Notes under the pieces: model-generated
Databases searched by the model: none
What the model saw: the letters and a program-made list of their open reading frames with translations, nothing else
What the model was told of the DNA's origin: nothing
Assembly: GCA_035518095.1 (NCBI GenBank)
Contig: DATIXX010000032.1
Span: 25,295 to 89,294, forward strand
Source: Burkholderiales bacterium
GTDB taxonomy: Bacteria > Pseudomonadota > Gammaproteobacteria > Burkholderiales > JAHFRG01
Reading direction: 5' to 3'
Length of the DNA: 64,000 bases
Shown: one piece after another, positions 1 to 11,197 of the stretch
Numbering within the stretch: position 1 is the stretch's first letter
Layout of the letters: every line of letters starts with the position of its first letter
Position numbers and translations under genes: made by a program

Positions 1-47
1 CGTCCAGACCGCGTCCCAGACCCTTTATTTTCACCCGTATTTCCCTG

Positions 48-830
48 TCATGCCGCAGCGGGCTCTACGCCAGCGCGGTTCAAGATTTCACCAGCCAACG
101 CGACATACGCTTGCGCGCCCTTGGAAGTGCTATCGTAGCTGATTGCGGGGACGCCATGGCTCGGGGCTTCGGCAAGCCGGATATTACGCGGAATAATAGT
201 GTCGTAAACTTTATCGCCGAAGTGCTGCTTGAGCTGCTCTGAAACCTGCTGCGCAAGCACGTTTCGCGCGTCAAACATCGTGCGCAGCAAGCCTTCGATT
301 TGCAGAACAGGATTAAGGTTGGTGCGCACTTTCTTGATCGTTGATACCAGATCGCTTAAACCCTCCAGCGCATAATATTCACATTGCATGGGAATCATCA
401 CCGCATGCGCCGCGCAGAGTGCGTTTAACGTCAGCAGATTAAGTGCCGGAGGGCAATCAATGAGAATGAAGCCATAATTATCCTGGACGTCGCGCAACGC
501 CTGTTTTAACCGGGTTTCACGGTTTGGCAAATCCACCAGTTCGACCTCCGCGCCGGCAAGATCGCGGTTTGCTGGAATCAAATCGAACCCGCCGCTCTCG
601 GAAGTCCGCCGTACCTCGCCTATAGCAGCGCTTCCCAGCAACACCTGATATACCGTCCGCTGCAGCTCGCGCTTGTCTATGCCGCAACCCATCGTGGCAT
701 TGGCCTGTGGGTCCATATCGATAAGCAACACTTTATGTCCCGTCGCCGCAAGGCTGGCTGCCAGGTTTACGCTGGTGGTGGTTTTTCCCACCCCGCCTTT
801 TTGATTTGTGACCGCGAGAATTTTAACCAT
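48..830 (-). CDS. parA: Chromosome-partitioning ATPase ParA (Soj family)
   Basis: A 260-residue P-loop ATPase that, with ParB bound at parS, drives origin segregation over the nucleoid. The deviant Walker A motif KGGVGKTT is at residues 11-18, with the signature lysine at 11, and the Walker B-like stretch ILIDCPP lies near residue 122. Length is normal for chromosomal ParA. It is the last gene of a leftward run rsmG-parA, 11 bp after rsmG. parB would normally follow directly but lies beyond the left edge of the window. A parS site near 16.35 kb supports an active chromosomal Par system rather than a plasmid one. The family call is firm. Confidence 0.95.
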   Translation of the reverse strand: MVKILAVTNQKGGVGKTTTSVNLAASLAATGHKVLLIDMDPQANATMGCGIDKRELQRTVYQVLLGSAAIGEVRRTSESGGFDLIPANRDLAGAEVELVDLPNRETRLKQALRDVQDNYGFILIDCPPALNLLTLNALCAAHAVMIPMQCEYYALEGLSDLVSTIKKVRTNLNPVLQIEGLLRTMFDARNVLAQQVSEQLKQHFGDKVYDTIIPRNIRLAEAPSHGVPAISYDSTSKGAQAYVALAGEILNRAGVEPAAA

Positions 831-841
831 GATTGCGACGT

Positions 842-1462
842 CTAATTTTTGACAACCACCAAGTGGCGCTGCACCTTGTGACCCGGGATTTTCAGCGCTA
901 TAACACTTTCTAAAACGTGTCCGTCTGGCAATTGCTCGATTTCTTCGTGCGGGTAAACACCTTTCATTGCTGCGAATCTCCCGCCTTCATCCAGCAAATG
1001 CTTTGATAAAGCCACGAACTCGGCGAGATCTGAGAACGCGCGGGAAATTATCAGATCAAATCTTTGCGTCGGAAACCACGTTTCCACACGTTCACAGCAC
1101 ACCGTAACATTAGCGAGTTTTAAGTCCATCGCTACCTGTTTCAAAAATGCGGCTTTCTTGTGGCTGCTATCCAGTAGGGTCAAATTCCAATCGTTCCTCG
1201 CGATTGCGATCGGTATTCCCGGTAGCCCGGCCCCGCTGCCTACATCCAGAATCTGCCGCCCTTGGATGTGCGGCACCACCGCCAAGCAGTCAAGCAGGTG
1301 ATGGCTGATCATCTTTTGCGGCTCGCGCAACGCGGTGAGGTTATACACCTTGTTCCATTTCTGAAGTAACGCAAGATAATCAAGCAAGCTGCGCAACTGT
1401 TGGGGCGAAATCTTGAGCCTCAAGGCGCTTATGCCTTGTTGCAGCTCACTCGCCAGGTTCAT
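842..1462 (-). CDS. rsmG: 16S rRNA (guanine-N7) methyltransferase RsmG
   Basis: A 206-residue SAM-dependent methyltransferase of the GidB family, which methylates N7 of G527 in 16S rRNA. The SAM-binding motif [12 protein letters not shown] is at residues 71-82, preceded by the conserved YNLTA segment near residue 40. The length is typical. Its ATG overlaps the mnmG stop by 4 bp, so the two are translationally coupled, which is the classical gidA-gidB order beside the origin. It is followed closely by parA. Confidence 0.95.
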   Translation of the reverse strand: MNLASELQQGISALRLKISPQQLRSLLDYLALLQKWNKVYNLTALREPQKMISHHLLDCLAVVPHIQGRQILDVGSGAGLPGIPIAIARNDWNLTLLDSSHKKAAFLKQVAMDLKLANVTVCCERVETWFPTQRFDLIISRAFSDLAEFVALSKHLLDEGGRFAAMKGVYPHEEIEQLPDGHVLESVIALKIPGHKVQRHLVVVKN

Positions 1463-3354
1463 GCTGTCTTTTTACGCTTGCCGGGAAAGCCGCGCCTCAA
1501 ATGAACCAGCAATAACGAAATCGCGGCAGGAGTCACGCCAGATACGCGCATCGCCTGGCCCAGCGTTTCCGGCCGGTGCTGATTAAGCTTTTGCCGAACC
1601 TCGACCGAAAGCCCACGAACGTCTTCATAATCCAGATCCAAAGGCAGGCGCGTCGTTTCATAATCTTCGTGACGCGAAACTTCTTCGAGCTGGCGCTCGA
1701 TGTAACCCTGGTATTTCGTCTGAATTTCCACCTGCGCCGCGACTATTTCGTCATCGACCGCGGGACCGGCCGCCGGAATGGTCATAAGCGAAGCGTAGGT
1801 CACCTGGGGCCGGCGTAACAAATCTGCCAGTGAATATTCGCGTTCGATGGCGTTGCCTAAAACGCGTTCCGCATCTCTTCGCGCAAGTAGCTTGGGATTA
1901 ATCCACGTCGTTTTCAGCCGCTCCAGTTCACAGGCTACCGCCTCGCGCTTGCTTTCGAAATGTTTCCAGCGGGCATCGTCCACGACGCCAAGGCGTCTGC
2001 CGATTTCGGTGAGTCGCATATCCGCGTTGTCTTCGCGCAACTGCAGGCGATACTCGGCGCGGCTCGTGAACATTCGGTAAGGCTCGCTCACGCCGCGGGT
2101 AATGAGATCGTCTACCAGCACGCCGAGGTACGCTTCGTTGCGCCGCGGGCACCAGGGTTCCTTACCTTGCACCCTTAGCCCCGCGTTGATTCCGGCGAGC
2201 AGCCCCTGCGCCGCGGCCTCTTCGTATCCGGTGGTACCGTTGATCTGCCCAGCGAAGAATAGGTTACGCAATGCTTTAGTCTCCAGCGAGCTTTTGAGTC
2301 CGCGCGGATCGAAATAGTCGTATTCAATGGCGTAGCCCGGGCGCGTGATAAATGCGTTTTCCAGGCCCTTGATTGACTGCACCATTGCAAGCTGTACGTC
2401 GAACGGCAGACTGGTAGAGATGCCGTTGGGGTAAATTTCGTTCACCGTTAATCCTTCGGGCTCCAGAAAGATCTGATGCGATTGTTTTTCTGCAAAGCGA
2501 TGAATCTTATCCTCAATTGACGGGCAATAACGCGGTCCAATGCCCTGGATAACTCCGGTAAACATCGGCGAGCGATCCAATCCGCCGCGAATGATGTCAT
2601 GCGTGCGCAGATTGGTATGCGTGATCCAACAGGACAATTGTCTCGGGTGCATTGACTGTTTGCCCATAAACGAAAAGACCGGCACAGGTTCATCGCCCGG
2701 CTGTACTTCCATCGCCGAGAAATCCACCGTGCGGCTGTCTATGCGCGGCGGAGTGCCGGTTTTGAGCCTGCCAACCGGAAGTTTGAGTTCCCGCAGCCGC
2801 GCTGCGAGGCTGATGGCCGGCGGATCACCGGCGCGCCCCCCTTGATAGTTGGATAATCCGACATGAATTAACCCGGACAGAAATGTACCGGTCGTCAGCA
2901 CCACGGCGCGCGCGCCGAAACGCATGCCAAGCTGCGCCACCACCCCGGTCACTCGGTCTCCGTCCAGCGTTAGATCATCTACCGCCTGCTGGAACAGCCA
3001 AAGGTTAGGCTGGTTTTCCAGCCGGCGACGGATCGCCTGCTTGTACAGCACGCGGTCTGCCTGGGCACGTGTGGCGCGCACTGCAGGCCCTTTGCTCACG
3101 TTGAGGATTCTAAACTGGATTCCCGCTTCGTCGGCAGCCAGCGCCATGGCGCCACCTAACGCATCGATTTCCTTGACCAAATGTCCCTTGCCGATACCGC
3201 CGATGGACGGATTGCAGGACATCTGTCCGAGGGTTTCGATGCTGTGGGTCAGCAACAGAGTTTTTTGCCCCATGCGCGCGCTGGCCAATGCGGCTTCAGT
3301 TCCGGCGTGACCACCGCCCACGACGATCACGTCAAATTGCCTTGGAAAGTGCAT
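1459..3354 (-). CDS. mnmG: tRNA U34 carboxymethylaminomethyl-modifying enzyme MnmG (GidA)
   Basis: FAD-dependent large subunit of the MnmE-MnmG complex that makes cmnm5U34 in tRNAs reading split codon boxes. From the ATG at 3354 the protein has 631 residues, close to the E. coli enzyme, and opens with the usual hydrophobic strand and the FAD dinucleotide motif VVGGGHAG at residues 11-18. The second conserved block [13 protein letters not shown] follows near residue 45. The reading frame extends to a TTG at 3393, which would add 13 residues; neither start has a clear Shine-Dalgarno sequence, and the ATG was chosen because it matches the family N-terminus. Its partner gene mnmE lies at 9854-11197 on the same strand. 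Confidence 0.95.
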   Translation of the reverse strand: MHFPRQFDVIVVGGGHAGTEAALASARMGQKTLLLTHSIETLGQMSCNPSIGGIGKGHLVKEIDALGGAMALAADEAGIQFRILNVSKGPAVRATRAQADRVLYKQAIRRRLENQPNLWLFQQAVDDLTLDGDRVTGVVAQLGMRFGARAVVLTTGTFLSGLIHVGLSNYQGGRAGDPPAISLAARLRELKLPVGRLKTGTPPRIDSRTVDFSAMEVQPGDEPVPVFSFMGKQSMHPRQLSCWITHTNLRTHDIIRGGLDRSPMFTGVIQGIGPRYCPSIEDKIHRFAEKQSHQIFLEPEGLTVNEIYPNGISTSLPFDVQLAMVQSIKGLENAFITRPGYAIEYDYFDPRGLKSSLETKALRNLFFAGQINGTTGYEEAAAQGLLAGINAGLRVQGKEPWCPRRNEAYLGVLVDDLITRGVSEPYRMFTSRAEYRLQLREDNADMRLTEIGRRLGVVDDARWKHFESKREAVACELERLKTTWINPKLLARRDAERVLGNAIEREYSLADLLRRPQVTYASLMTIPAAGPAVDDEIVAAQVEIQTKYQGYIERQLEEVSRHEDYETTRLPLDLDYEDVRGLSVEVRQKLNQHRPETLGQAMRVSGVTPAAISLLLVHLRRGFPGKRKKTA

Positions 3355-3455
3355 GCGATTGCTATGGTTTAGAGAGGCGTCATGATACGCCAAATTGGCT
3401 TTCGTGACAGCCGCTCCGAGGTTGTGCTACTAAATGTTTCGAGCGGCATAATTGC

Positions 3456-4214
3456 TTATCTCAGAAAAGTATCATATGCGAATTTTGCAACTAGCGCGAT
3501 CACCACCAGGAGAAAGATTTTGCGCACAAATCCGCTCCCATGACGAAGTGCAAGCCGTGTCCCCAGCAGGGCACCGGTCATATTGAATGCCGCCATCAGC
3601 AATCCAAGCCGCCAAACCACGTTGCCGTTGGGGCCGAAATAGAGGAGCGCAGCGAAGTTGGTCGCCACATTCACAACCTTCGCTGCCGCAGAAGCGCGTA
3701 AAAAATCGAACCCGAAATAGCGCACAAACAAAAATACCAGAAAACTGCCTGTGCCCGGACCGAAGAACCCATCGTAGAAACCGATGCCCGCGCCCAGACC
3801 AATGGAGAGAAATCTCTCCTTGGCGCCCGTATGCAGCGGTGCGTGGACAGAACCCAAGTCCTTTCTAAAAAAGGTATACGCGGCAACAGCGACAAGAAGC
3901 GGCACCACCAGCACGCGCATGAGGGAGGCAGGAATCAAACCGACTGCCAGCGCACCCAGGTATGAAAAAATGAAAGCGGTAACCGCCGCGGGAAGAACAG
4001 TATTCCAGCGTATGCGCACAGTGTGGCCATAACGCAACGCAGCGCTGCCCGTGCCAAAAATCGACGAGACCTTGTTGGTGCCGAATACCGTAGCAGGAGC
4101 CAGCGTCGGCATTGCGCTGAATAGCGCCGGGATTTGTACCAAACCACCGCCGCCGACCACGGCATCAAGCAGACCGGCGACCAGGGCTGCAGCGCAAAGG
4201 AAGACGAGGTCCAA
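3456..4214 (-). CDS. TSUP-family membrane permease (TauE/SafE type)
   Basis: A 252-residue, very hydrophobic protein with about eight predicted membrane segments. The glycine-rich N-terminal block VVGGGGLVQIPALF and the matching central block FYDGFFGPGTGSF are the duplicated signatures of the sulfite/organosulfonate exporter (TSUP) family. Members export sulfite, sulfoacetate or related anions, but the substrate cannot be read from sequence. It ends 6 bp before the start of the pckG stop side and is probably cotranscribed with pckG. A second member of the family lies at 47200-47994. The family call is secure and the substrate unknown. Confidence 0.85.
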   Translation of the reverse strand: MDLVFLCAAALVAGLLDAVVGGGGLVQIPALFSAMPTLAPATVFGTNKVSSIFGTGSAALRYGHTVRIRWNTVLPAAVTAFIFSYLGALAVGLIPASLMRVLVVPLLVAVAAYTFFRKDLGSVHAPLHTGAKERFLSIGLGAGIGFYDGFFGPGTGSFLVFLFVRYFGFDFLRASAAAKVVNVATNFAALLYFGPNGNVVWRLGLLMAAFNMTGALLGTRLALRHGSGFVRKIFLLVVIALVAKFAYDTFLR

Positions 4215-4219
4215 CTAAA

Positions 4220-6046
4220 TCAAAATGAGGATTGTAGATGCTCCCGCCGCTCTACCAGTTCCCTGGGCAGACGCTCCTTGAGCTTGTCGAAGAACTCGCT
4301 GTGAGAAGCAAGCTCCCGTTTCCACGTTTCCCCATCGAGCGACATGAGAGCGCGGAATTTATCCGCGGAAATTGCTTCCAAGCCTTTCCACTCCATATCT
4401 GCGTAGGCCGGTATCCAGCCCAGCGCGTTTTCAGCCGCGTGGGCACGTCCCTGGCAGCGTTCCACAATCCATTTCAGGACCCGCATGTTTTCCGCGAAGC
4501 CGGGCCAGATAAATTTGCCGTCCGGCCCCTTACGGAACCAGTTCACGCCGAAAATTTTCGGCTGATGGCTGATTGCATGTCCCATCTTAAGCCAGTGATT
4601 GAAATAGTCCGCCATGTTATAGCCGCAAAACGGCAGCATGGCGAACGGGTCGCGCCTAACCACGCCTTGCTGCGCGGTGGCCGCTGCTGTCGTCTCCGAG
4701 CCCATGGTGGCAGCGAAATATACACCTTCATCCCACGAACGCGCTTCACAAACCAAAGGCACTGCGCTGCTTCTGCGTCCGCCGAAAATGAAAGCGCTGA
4801 TCGGCACGCCGTGCGGGTCATCCCAATGCGGGTCGAGCGAGGGGCATTGGGTCGACGAAACGGTAAAACGCGAGTTGGGATGCGCAGCGGGGCGGCCGGA
4901 ATCCGGCGTCCATTCCTTGCCCTGCCAGTCGGTCAGCCTTGGCGGCGGAGTCTCGGTCATGCCCTCCCACCAAACATCGCCTTCAGGGGTCAGCGCAACA
5001 TTAGTGAAAATGCAATTTTTCCCCAACATGGTTACCGCGTTGGGGTTGGTGTGCTCGGAAGTACCGGGAGCAACTCCGAAATAGCCGGCTTCCGGGTTGA
5101 TGGCGTACAAACGACCGTCGTCGTGCGGCTTGATCCAGGCAATGTCGTCGCCGATAGTCGTAACTTTCCAGCCTTTGAAATTTTCCGGCGGGATCATCAT
5201 GGAAAAATTAGTTTTTCCACACGCGCTGGGGAAAGCCGCGGCTACATAAAGTTTTTCCCCTTGCGGCGGCCTCACGCCGAGAATCAGCATATGCTCCGCT
5301 AGCCAGCCTTGGTCCCGGCCCATGACTGATGCGATGCGCAGTGCAAAGCATTTCTTGCCGAGTAATGCGTTGCCTCCGTAGCCGCTGCCATAAGACCAGA
5401 TTTCGTGCGTCTCTGGATAATGAACGATATATTTATGCTCTTTATTACATGGCCACGGAACGTCTTTTTGTCCGGAATCCAGAGGCATACCTACCGAATG
5501 CATGCAGGGCACGAACCCACCGTCCGCGCCAAGGATATCAAGCACCTTGCGTCCCATGCGGGTCATGACGCGCATGCTGACCGTGACATAAGGAGAATCG
5601 GTGATTTCCACACCAATATGCGCGATGCGCGAGCCTAACGGACCCATGGAAAACGGGATCACATACATGGTTCGGCCGCGCATGCAGCCGTCAAACAGCT
5701 TTTCCAGCGTGGCCCGCATTTCATCCGGAGCAACCCAATTATTATTGGGACCGGCGTCATCTTTGCTCTTGCTGCAAATGAAAGTGCGGTCTTCCACGCG
5801 CGCCACATCTGTTGGGTCGGAGCGCGCGAGATAGCTGTTTGGGCGAAGCGCAGGGTTGAGTTTGATAAAAGTGCCTGAAGCCACCATTTCCTGGCACAGG
5901 CGGTCATATTCGTCCTCTGTACCTTCACACCAGTACACACGCTCCGGTTTGCACAGCTTCGCCATATTGACGACCCATTCTTTAAGTCGCTTGTTTTTCA
6001 CATGCGCCGGAGTCAAGTCAACGCTCGAGTTAAAGGACTGATGCAT
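4220..6046 (-). CDS. pckG: Phosphoenolpyruvate carboxykinase, GTP-dependent
   Basis: A 608-residue enzyme that interconverts oxaloacetate + GTP and PEP + GDP + CO2. It is the GTP form rather than the ATP form PckA: the length is about 600 residues and the P-loop reads [11 protein letters not shown], with the reactive cysteine typical of GTP-type enzymes. Other family blocks visible are [12 protein letters not shown] near the N-terminus and GDDIAWIK after the P-loop. The substrate-binding block near LPFCGYN is also present. The start is an ATG preceded by an AGAAGGAATT ribosome-binding region. In an autotroph it would link C3 and C4 pools. The TSUP gene follows directly. The 229 bp upstream separates it from a divergent reductase gene. 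Confidence 0.95.
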   Translation of the reverse strand: MHQSFNSSVDLTPAHVKNKRLKEWVVNMAKLCKPERVYWCEGTEDEYDRLCQEMVASGTFIKLNPALRPNSYLARSDPTDVARVEDRTFICSKSKDDAGPNNNWVAPDEMRATLEKLFDGCMRGRTMYVIPFSMGPLGSRIAHIGVEITDSPYVTVSMRVMTRMGRKVLDILGADGGFVPCMHSVGMPLDSGQKDVPWPCNKEHKYIVHYPETHEIWSYGSGYGGNALLGKKCFALRIASVMGRDQGWLAEHMLILGVRPPQGEKLYVAAAFPSACGKTNFSMMIPPENFKGWKVTTIGDDIAWIKPHDDGRLYAINPEAGYFGVAPGTSEHTNPNAVTMLGKNCIFTNVALTPEGDVWWEGMTETPPPRLTDWQGKEWTPDSGRPAAHPNSRFTVSSTQCPSLDPHWDDPHGVPISAFIFGGRRSSAVPLVCEARSWDEGVYFAATMGSETTAAATAQQGVVRRDPFAMLPFCGYNMADYFNHWLKMGHAISHQPKIFGVNWFRKGPDGKFIWPGFAENMRVLKWIVERCQGRAHAAENALGWIPAYADMEWKGLEAISADKFRALMSLDGETWKRELASHSEFFDKLKERLPRELVERREHLQSSF

Positions 6047-6281
6047 GTTCTAATTCCTTCTGATTACTTCGAACAGAAACCCAGAACCGCGCTAAACCGA
6101 AATCGACGGAAGCTAAGGACAACGTCTCCCAGGAACCGACGGCAGCGCGAGGAATTCTATAGTGAGTATAATTAATTGCGGAGACACTTGCTAGCGGCTC
6201 CCGGAGCATTGGGCGTCGTCAGACTCGGCCCCCTGAATGTGCTGTGCGCCAGCGGAAACCGACTGAAAAGGAATTTTGCGC

Positions 6282-7274
<993 letters not shown>

Positions 7275-7312
7275 GCGAAATTACTAATTCCTTGCCGGCT
7301 AGCGGTCCTGCG

Positions 7313-8548
7313 TCAATGAGGCGACGCTGCGGGAATCGTTACGTGCTCCGGTCGTACCCCGATGCCGATCAGCCGAGCAGGAATTCGGCGCAGGAACGGG
7401 AAGCGGGCGAGTAGCCGGACTGCTAGAGGCGGCGAAAGCGTGGTGACGCCGCTCAGAACCTGCGTGATAACCCGATCTTGCATGAAGATCTGGAGCCACT
7501 GAGTGATGCGGGTGGGCAGCTCACGCCGCCGCTGAACCTGACGCAGGTGTTGAGTATTCAGTCTGTTCCCGCGCACCGGCGCGGCGAGCATATTGGCAGC
7601 TGCGACCGCATCCTGGATCGCCAGATTAATGCCAACTCCGCCAATCGGGGACATCGCGTGCGCCGCATCGCCGATGCAGAGTAGCCCCGGGAGATACCAC
7701 TGTTGCAGCCGGTCGACCTGGACAGTCAGCAGCTTGATCACCTCCCAATCCTCAAGTTCAGCGACGCGGTCTGCGACAAACGGCGCAAGCTGCGCCACGC
7801 TGTCGCGGAACGCCTGCAGTCCCTTCTCCTGGAGTTGTTGCAGCGAGCCTTTAGGGATCACGAAGCCGCATTGCCAATGTTCACTCCGGTTGAGCATAAT
7901 GAAGATGCGCCCGGCGTCGAAGCGGCCCAAACTCTGCTCCTTATCATCGGGGCGGCGCGATAGCCGAAACCACAGCACGTCCATGGGCGCGCCGAGCTCT
8001 TCGATCTTCAATCCAGCCTTTGCCCTTACGGTCGAGTGCCGGCCGTCGGCGCCTATGACAAGGCTAGCACGAATCTCCAAAGTGCCCTCCGAAGTTGCCG
8101 CACGCACCCCGATAATGCGTCCTGCCTCCTCGATCAGTCCGGTTACTTCGGCGCGCATTCGCAGTTTGAAAGTCGAATAACGCGAGCCGCATCCGGCTAG
8201 GAAGTTAAGGAAATCCCATTGCGGCATGAAGGCGACAAAACCGCAGTGCGTCGACAGATGGCTGAAGTCTGCAATGGTCAGCGCCAGAGCGCCGACCTGG
8301 ATATTCAGCCGCGATGCTTTCTGGTGCGGCAATTGCAGCAGTTCCTCAAGTAATCCCAGCTCGTACATGATTTCGAGCGTAGAGGGATGAATCGTATCGC
8401 CGCGGAAGTCCCGAAGGAAGTCGGCGTGCTTCTCGAGGACCAGAACATCGACGCCGGCACGGGCCAATAAAAGCCCCAGCATCATTCCAGCCGGACCGCC
8501 GCCAGCAATGCAGCAGCGGACCGTGACCTTCTCTTCCACCATGGTCAC
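7313..8548 (-). CDS. FAD-dependent aromatic-ring-type monooxygenase
   Basis: A 411-residue class A flavoprotein hydroxylase of the PHBH/UbiH superfamily. The three family fingerprints are present: the N-terminal dinucleotide fold CIAGGGPAGMMLG, the DG motif VIGADGRHS in the middle, and the GD motif IGDAAHAMSPIGGVG about two thirds along. No membrane segment or ubiquinone-operon neighbour is present, so assignment to UbiH/UbiF/Coq7-type steps is not justified. It is convergent with the aldo-keto reductase 38 bp away. It could act on a phenolic or polyketide-like compound. The family is firm and the substrate unknown. Confidence 0.85.
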   Translation of the reverse strand: MTMVEEKVTVRCCIAGGGPAGMMLGLLLARAGVDVLVLEKHADFLRDFRGDTIHPSTLEIMYELGLLEELLQLPHQKASRLNIQVGALALTIADFSHLSTHCGFVAFMPQWDFLNFLAGCGSRYSTFKLRMRAEVTGLIEEAGRIIGVRAATSEGTLEIRASLVIGADGRHSTVRAKAGLKIEELGAPMDVLWFRLSRRPDDKEQSLGRFDAGRIFIMLNRSEHWQCGFVIPKGSLQQLQEKGLQAFRDSVAQLAPFVADRVAELEDWEVIKLLTVQVDRLQQWYLPGLLCIGDAAHAMSPIGGVGINLAIQDAVAAANMLAAPVRGNRLNTQHLRQVQRRRELPTRITQWLQIFMQDRVITQVLSGVTTLSPPLAVRLLARFPFLRRIPARLIGIGVRPEHVTIPAASPH

Positions 8549-8634
8549 TCCCGGAGCTTTCTACAAAATGGCTTATGTACCAGACAACGGGTGTGCAGTT
8601 GCAAACTTCGCACGGCCGATAAATGACGCTCGAG

Positions 8635-9255
8635 TTAGCGCTTGCGAAAAGGCGGACGACCGCGCCAATACTGGATCAATAGCCATGCGCCCAGCATGCC
8701 GCCTAGATGCGCGAAATGCGCGACGCCTTCTTGTGTTCCCGTAACACCCAAGTATAGTTCCAGCGCGCCATATAGGATCACAAATAAGCGCGCAGGCAAG
8801 GGAATCGGTGGAATGAGCAGGATAATGGTCCGGTTGGGAAAGTAAAGGCCATACGCAAGCAACAGGCCGAAAATGCCGCCGGATGCGCCGACGGTGGGAT
8901 AAGGTTCGCCGCCTGAGATCCCGGAAACGATGAGCTGCATTATTGCCGCGGTAATTACGCTTGCGAAATATAGATTAAGATAGCGCTTGGGGCCGAACAA
9001 CCGTTCAAGCTCTCCGCCGAACATGTACAATGCGAACATATTGAAAAAAAGATGCAGTACGTTGGCGTGAAGAAAACTGTATGTCACCAGTTGCCAAGGC
9101 TGGAACCCGACGAATCCGCTGAATGTCGCCGTTGTTCCCCAAGGCCAGAGGGCGAGATTCAAGGTAAGCGCGTCCCCGATGAGAAACTCGCCCATAAACA
9201 TTACGACGTTGGCCAAAATTAGTGTCAGCGTTACGGGCGGAATGGAATAGAACAT
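8635..9255 (-). CDS. Rhomboid-family intramembrane serine protease
   Basis: A 206-residue protein with six predicted membrane segments. It carries the rhomboid signatures: HANVLHLFFNM with the conserved asparagine, the catalytic serine in GASGGIFG, and the catalytic histidine in HFAHLGG in the last membrane helix. Both catalytic residues are intact, so it should be an active protease cleaving single-pass membrane proteins. There is no zinc-finger or other extra domain. It stands alone, with 86 bp to the monooxygenase gene downstream and a divergent gene at 9408. Confidence 0.92.
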   Translation of the reverse strand: MFYSIPPVTLTLILANVVMFMGEFLIGDALTLNLALWPWGTTATFSGFVGFQPWQLVTYSFLHANVLHLFFNMFALYMFGGELERLFGPKRYLNLYFASVITAAIMQLIVSGISGGEPYPTVGASGGIFGLLLAYGLYFPNRTIILLIPPIPLPARLFVILYGALELYLGVTGTQEGVAHFAHLGGMLGAWLLIQYWRGRPPFRKR

Positions 9256-9407
9256 TTAGGAACGAGAAACGTAAGAACAGCGGCCTATTGGCTTTTGGCC
9301 ATGCGAGCGATCAGTTTAACAGTTTCCCGATGGCACCGCTAAAATCCATTGGCTTCTCTCGCCGCTCATTATAAAAACGAACGTTCACTTCAATGTAGAA
9401 AACGTGC

Positions 9408-9803
9408 ATGTTACAAAATGTGATACCGTTTGTATTACACTGGGCAATCATCGCGCTTTCACTGTGGGTAACGAGCCATGTTTTCCGCGGAATTACGTTT
9501 GAAAGCAAATCATCGCTAATTGTCTCCGCGCTGTTGCTCGGATTCGCCAATGCAATAATCCGTCCGCTCCTTATCCTGTTCACGCTGCCGCTAACACTGA
9601 TTACGTTCGGGTTCTTCATTCTGATTATAAACGCCCTCATGGTATTGTTGGTCTCATCGCTCGTTCGCGGCTTTAAGGTATCGGGATTCTGGACAGCTTT
9701 TTTTGCGAGCATCTTTATTTCCGTTCTTAGTTTTCTTGTAGGTTTTGTCATATTTGGTGGACAAGCGGGATTCCAGTCATCAACGACCGGTATAGCAGTA
9801 TAG
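9408..9803 (+). CDS. Small four-helix membrane protein (phage holin 4 / YvlD-like)
   Basis: A 131-residue protein that is almost entirely hydrophobic, with four predicted membrane helices and the pattern FANAIIRPLLILFTLPLTLITFG. That segment is characteristic of the family annotated as phage holin family 4 or YvlD. Despite the name, these chromosomal members are not known to be lysis proteins. No phage genes surround it. It is one of only two rightward genes left of the origin, convergent with mnmE across 50 bp. The function is unknown. Confidence 0.8.
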   Translation: MLQNVIPFVLHWAIIALSLWVTSHVFRGITFESKSSLIVSALLLGFANAIIRPLLILFTLPLTLITFGFFILIINALMVLLVSSLVRGFKVSGFWTAFFASIFISVLSFLVGFVIFGGQAGFQSSTTGIAV

Positions 9804-9853
9804 GCTTTCGGCGTTCTTTAACTGGACTGTGACGAGCAGGTTGAACGGCGAGA

Positions 9854-11197
9854 TTATTTTCCGATGCAAAATCGGGAAAATATTTCCCCAAGCAAATCAT
9901 CGGAGCTAAATTCGCCAGTAATATTGGAGACCGCGTTTTGAGCAAGCCTCAATTCTTCGGCGAAAAGCTCGATTTGGTCCTGCCTTTCCAGTGCTGCCGA
10001 TAAATGCTCCTGCGCCTTTTGCAGCGCGCTCAGGTGCCGCTCGCGCGCCATGAACACGCCCTCGCCCGTAGGCTGCCAGCCAACCGTGGCCAGCAATTGT
10101 GAGCGCAGCAAGTCAATGCCGGAGCCGGTTTTTGCTGAAACATAAACGCGGATTTCACCATCTACAGCTTCCGTTTTTGGTTCGTCCGGAAGCAGGTCAA
10201 TTTTATTGTACACGCAGATGCGATGCAGCCTGCTCGGAAGTCGCTCAAAAATCTGTCGATCTTCCCGCGATTTACCGTGGGTGCAGTCCATTATCAGAAG
10301 GACTGCGTCCGCCTTACCAATAGTTTCCCAGGTACGGGCGATCCCGATTTTTTCCACCTCGTCCTTCGTGTTCCGCAAACCCGCGGTGTCGACAATGTGC
10401 AGCGGGACGCCCTCGATTTCGATGGACTGGCGCACCGCATCGCGCGTGGTACCGGGAATGCTGGTGACAATCGCCACCTCTTCTCCGGCAAGCCGGTTTA
10501 GCAGGCTTGATTTACCTACGTTCGGTCGCCCCGCAAGCACGACCGTGATCCCTTCGCGCAAAATGTTGCCTTGGCGCGCTGCGTGTTTAACTTTTTCGAG
10601 TTGTTTCCGTATTGCCTGCAATCTCCCGACGGCATCCACGCGCGCCAGCGGCTTTATATCCTCTTCTTCAGGAAAATCCAGGCTGCCTTCAATCAGCATT
10701 CGTAATTCAATGAGTGAGTTGGCGAGCGCGTTCACTTCAATCGAGAATGCGCCTTGAAGCGAGCGCATCGCGCTCTTCGCGGCCTCCCCGGAGCTGGCTT
10801 CGATTAAATCGGCGACGCTTTCAGCTTGCGCCAGATCCAGTTTATGGTTAAGAAAAGCGCGCCGGGTAAATTCGCCGGGTTCGGCCAGACGCGCGCCCAC
10901 GGCGAGGCACCTGCGCAGAAGCAATTGTAAAACCGCGGGCCCGCCGTGACCCTGCAGCTCAAGAACGTCTTGCCCGGTATAGGAATGCGGCGCCGGGAAA
11001 TAAAGGGCGATGCCCTGATCGATGGCCTGTTTATCTTGGTCCAGGAAATCGCACAGCACCGCGCGCCTTGCCACCGGTGGCTTGCTCAGAAGCAACTGTG
11101 CCATTGCTCTTAAGTTGGCACCGCTAATGCGCACCACGCCGATGGCTGCGCGTCCAGGTGCTGTGGCGATGGCCGCTATGGTTTCAACGCTTGCCAT
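9854..11197 (-). CDS. mnmE: tRNA modification GTPase MnmE (TrmE)
   Basis: A 447-residue GTPase that works with MnmG to install the cmnm5 group at U34 of tRNA. The N-terminal formyl-THF-binding domain occupies roughly residues 1-120. The G domain has its Walker A motif GRPNVGKS at 223-230, followed by the G3 motif DTAGLR. The C-terminal CIGK motif is complete, with its cysteine at 444. The start overlaps the end of yidC by 14 bp, the usual yidC-mnmE coupling. All diagnostic elements are intact. Confidence 0.97.
   Translation of the reverse strand: MASVETIAAIATAPGRAAIGVVRISGANLRAMAQLLLSKPPVARRAVLCDFLDQDKQAIDQGIALYFPAPHSYTGQDVLELQGHGGPAVLQLLLRRCLAVGARLAEPGEFTRRAFLNHKLDLAQAESVADLIEASSGEAAKSAMRSLQGAFSIEVNALANSLIELRMLIEGSLDFPEEEDIKPLARVDAVGRLQAIRKQLEKVKHAARQGNILREGITVVLAGRPNVGKSSLLNRLAGEEVAIVTSIPGTTRDAVRQSIEIEGVPLHIVDTAGLRNTKDEVEKIGIARTWETIGKADAVLLIMDCTHGKSREDRQIFERLPSRLHRICVYNKIDLLPDEPKTEAVDGEIRVYVSAKTGSGIDLLRSQLLATVGWQPTGEGVFMARERHLSALQKAQEHLSAALERQDQIELFAEELRLAQNAVSNITGEFSSDDLLGEIFSRFCIGK

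Noticed and set aside
4238..5302. 354-codon open frame on the plus strand opposite pckG
   Set aside because: It lies wholly inside the certain pckG gene, shows no family motif and has the frequent Arg/Ala-rich composition of an antisense shadow.
9408..9803. Holin-like gene as a sign of prophage
   Set aside because: No lysin, capsid, integrase or attachment repeats surround it; it is the widespread chromosomal family of small membrane proteins.
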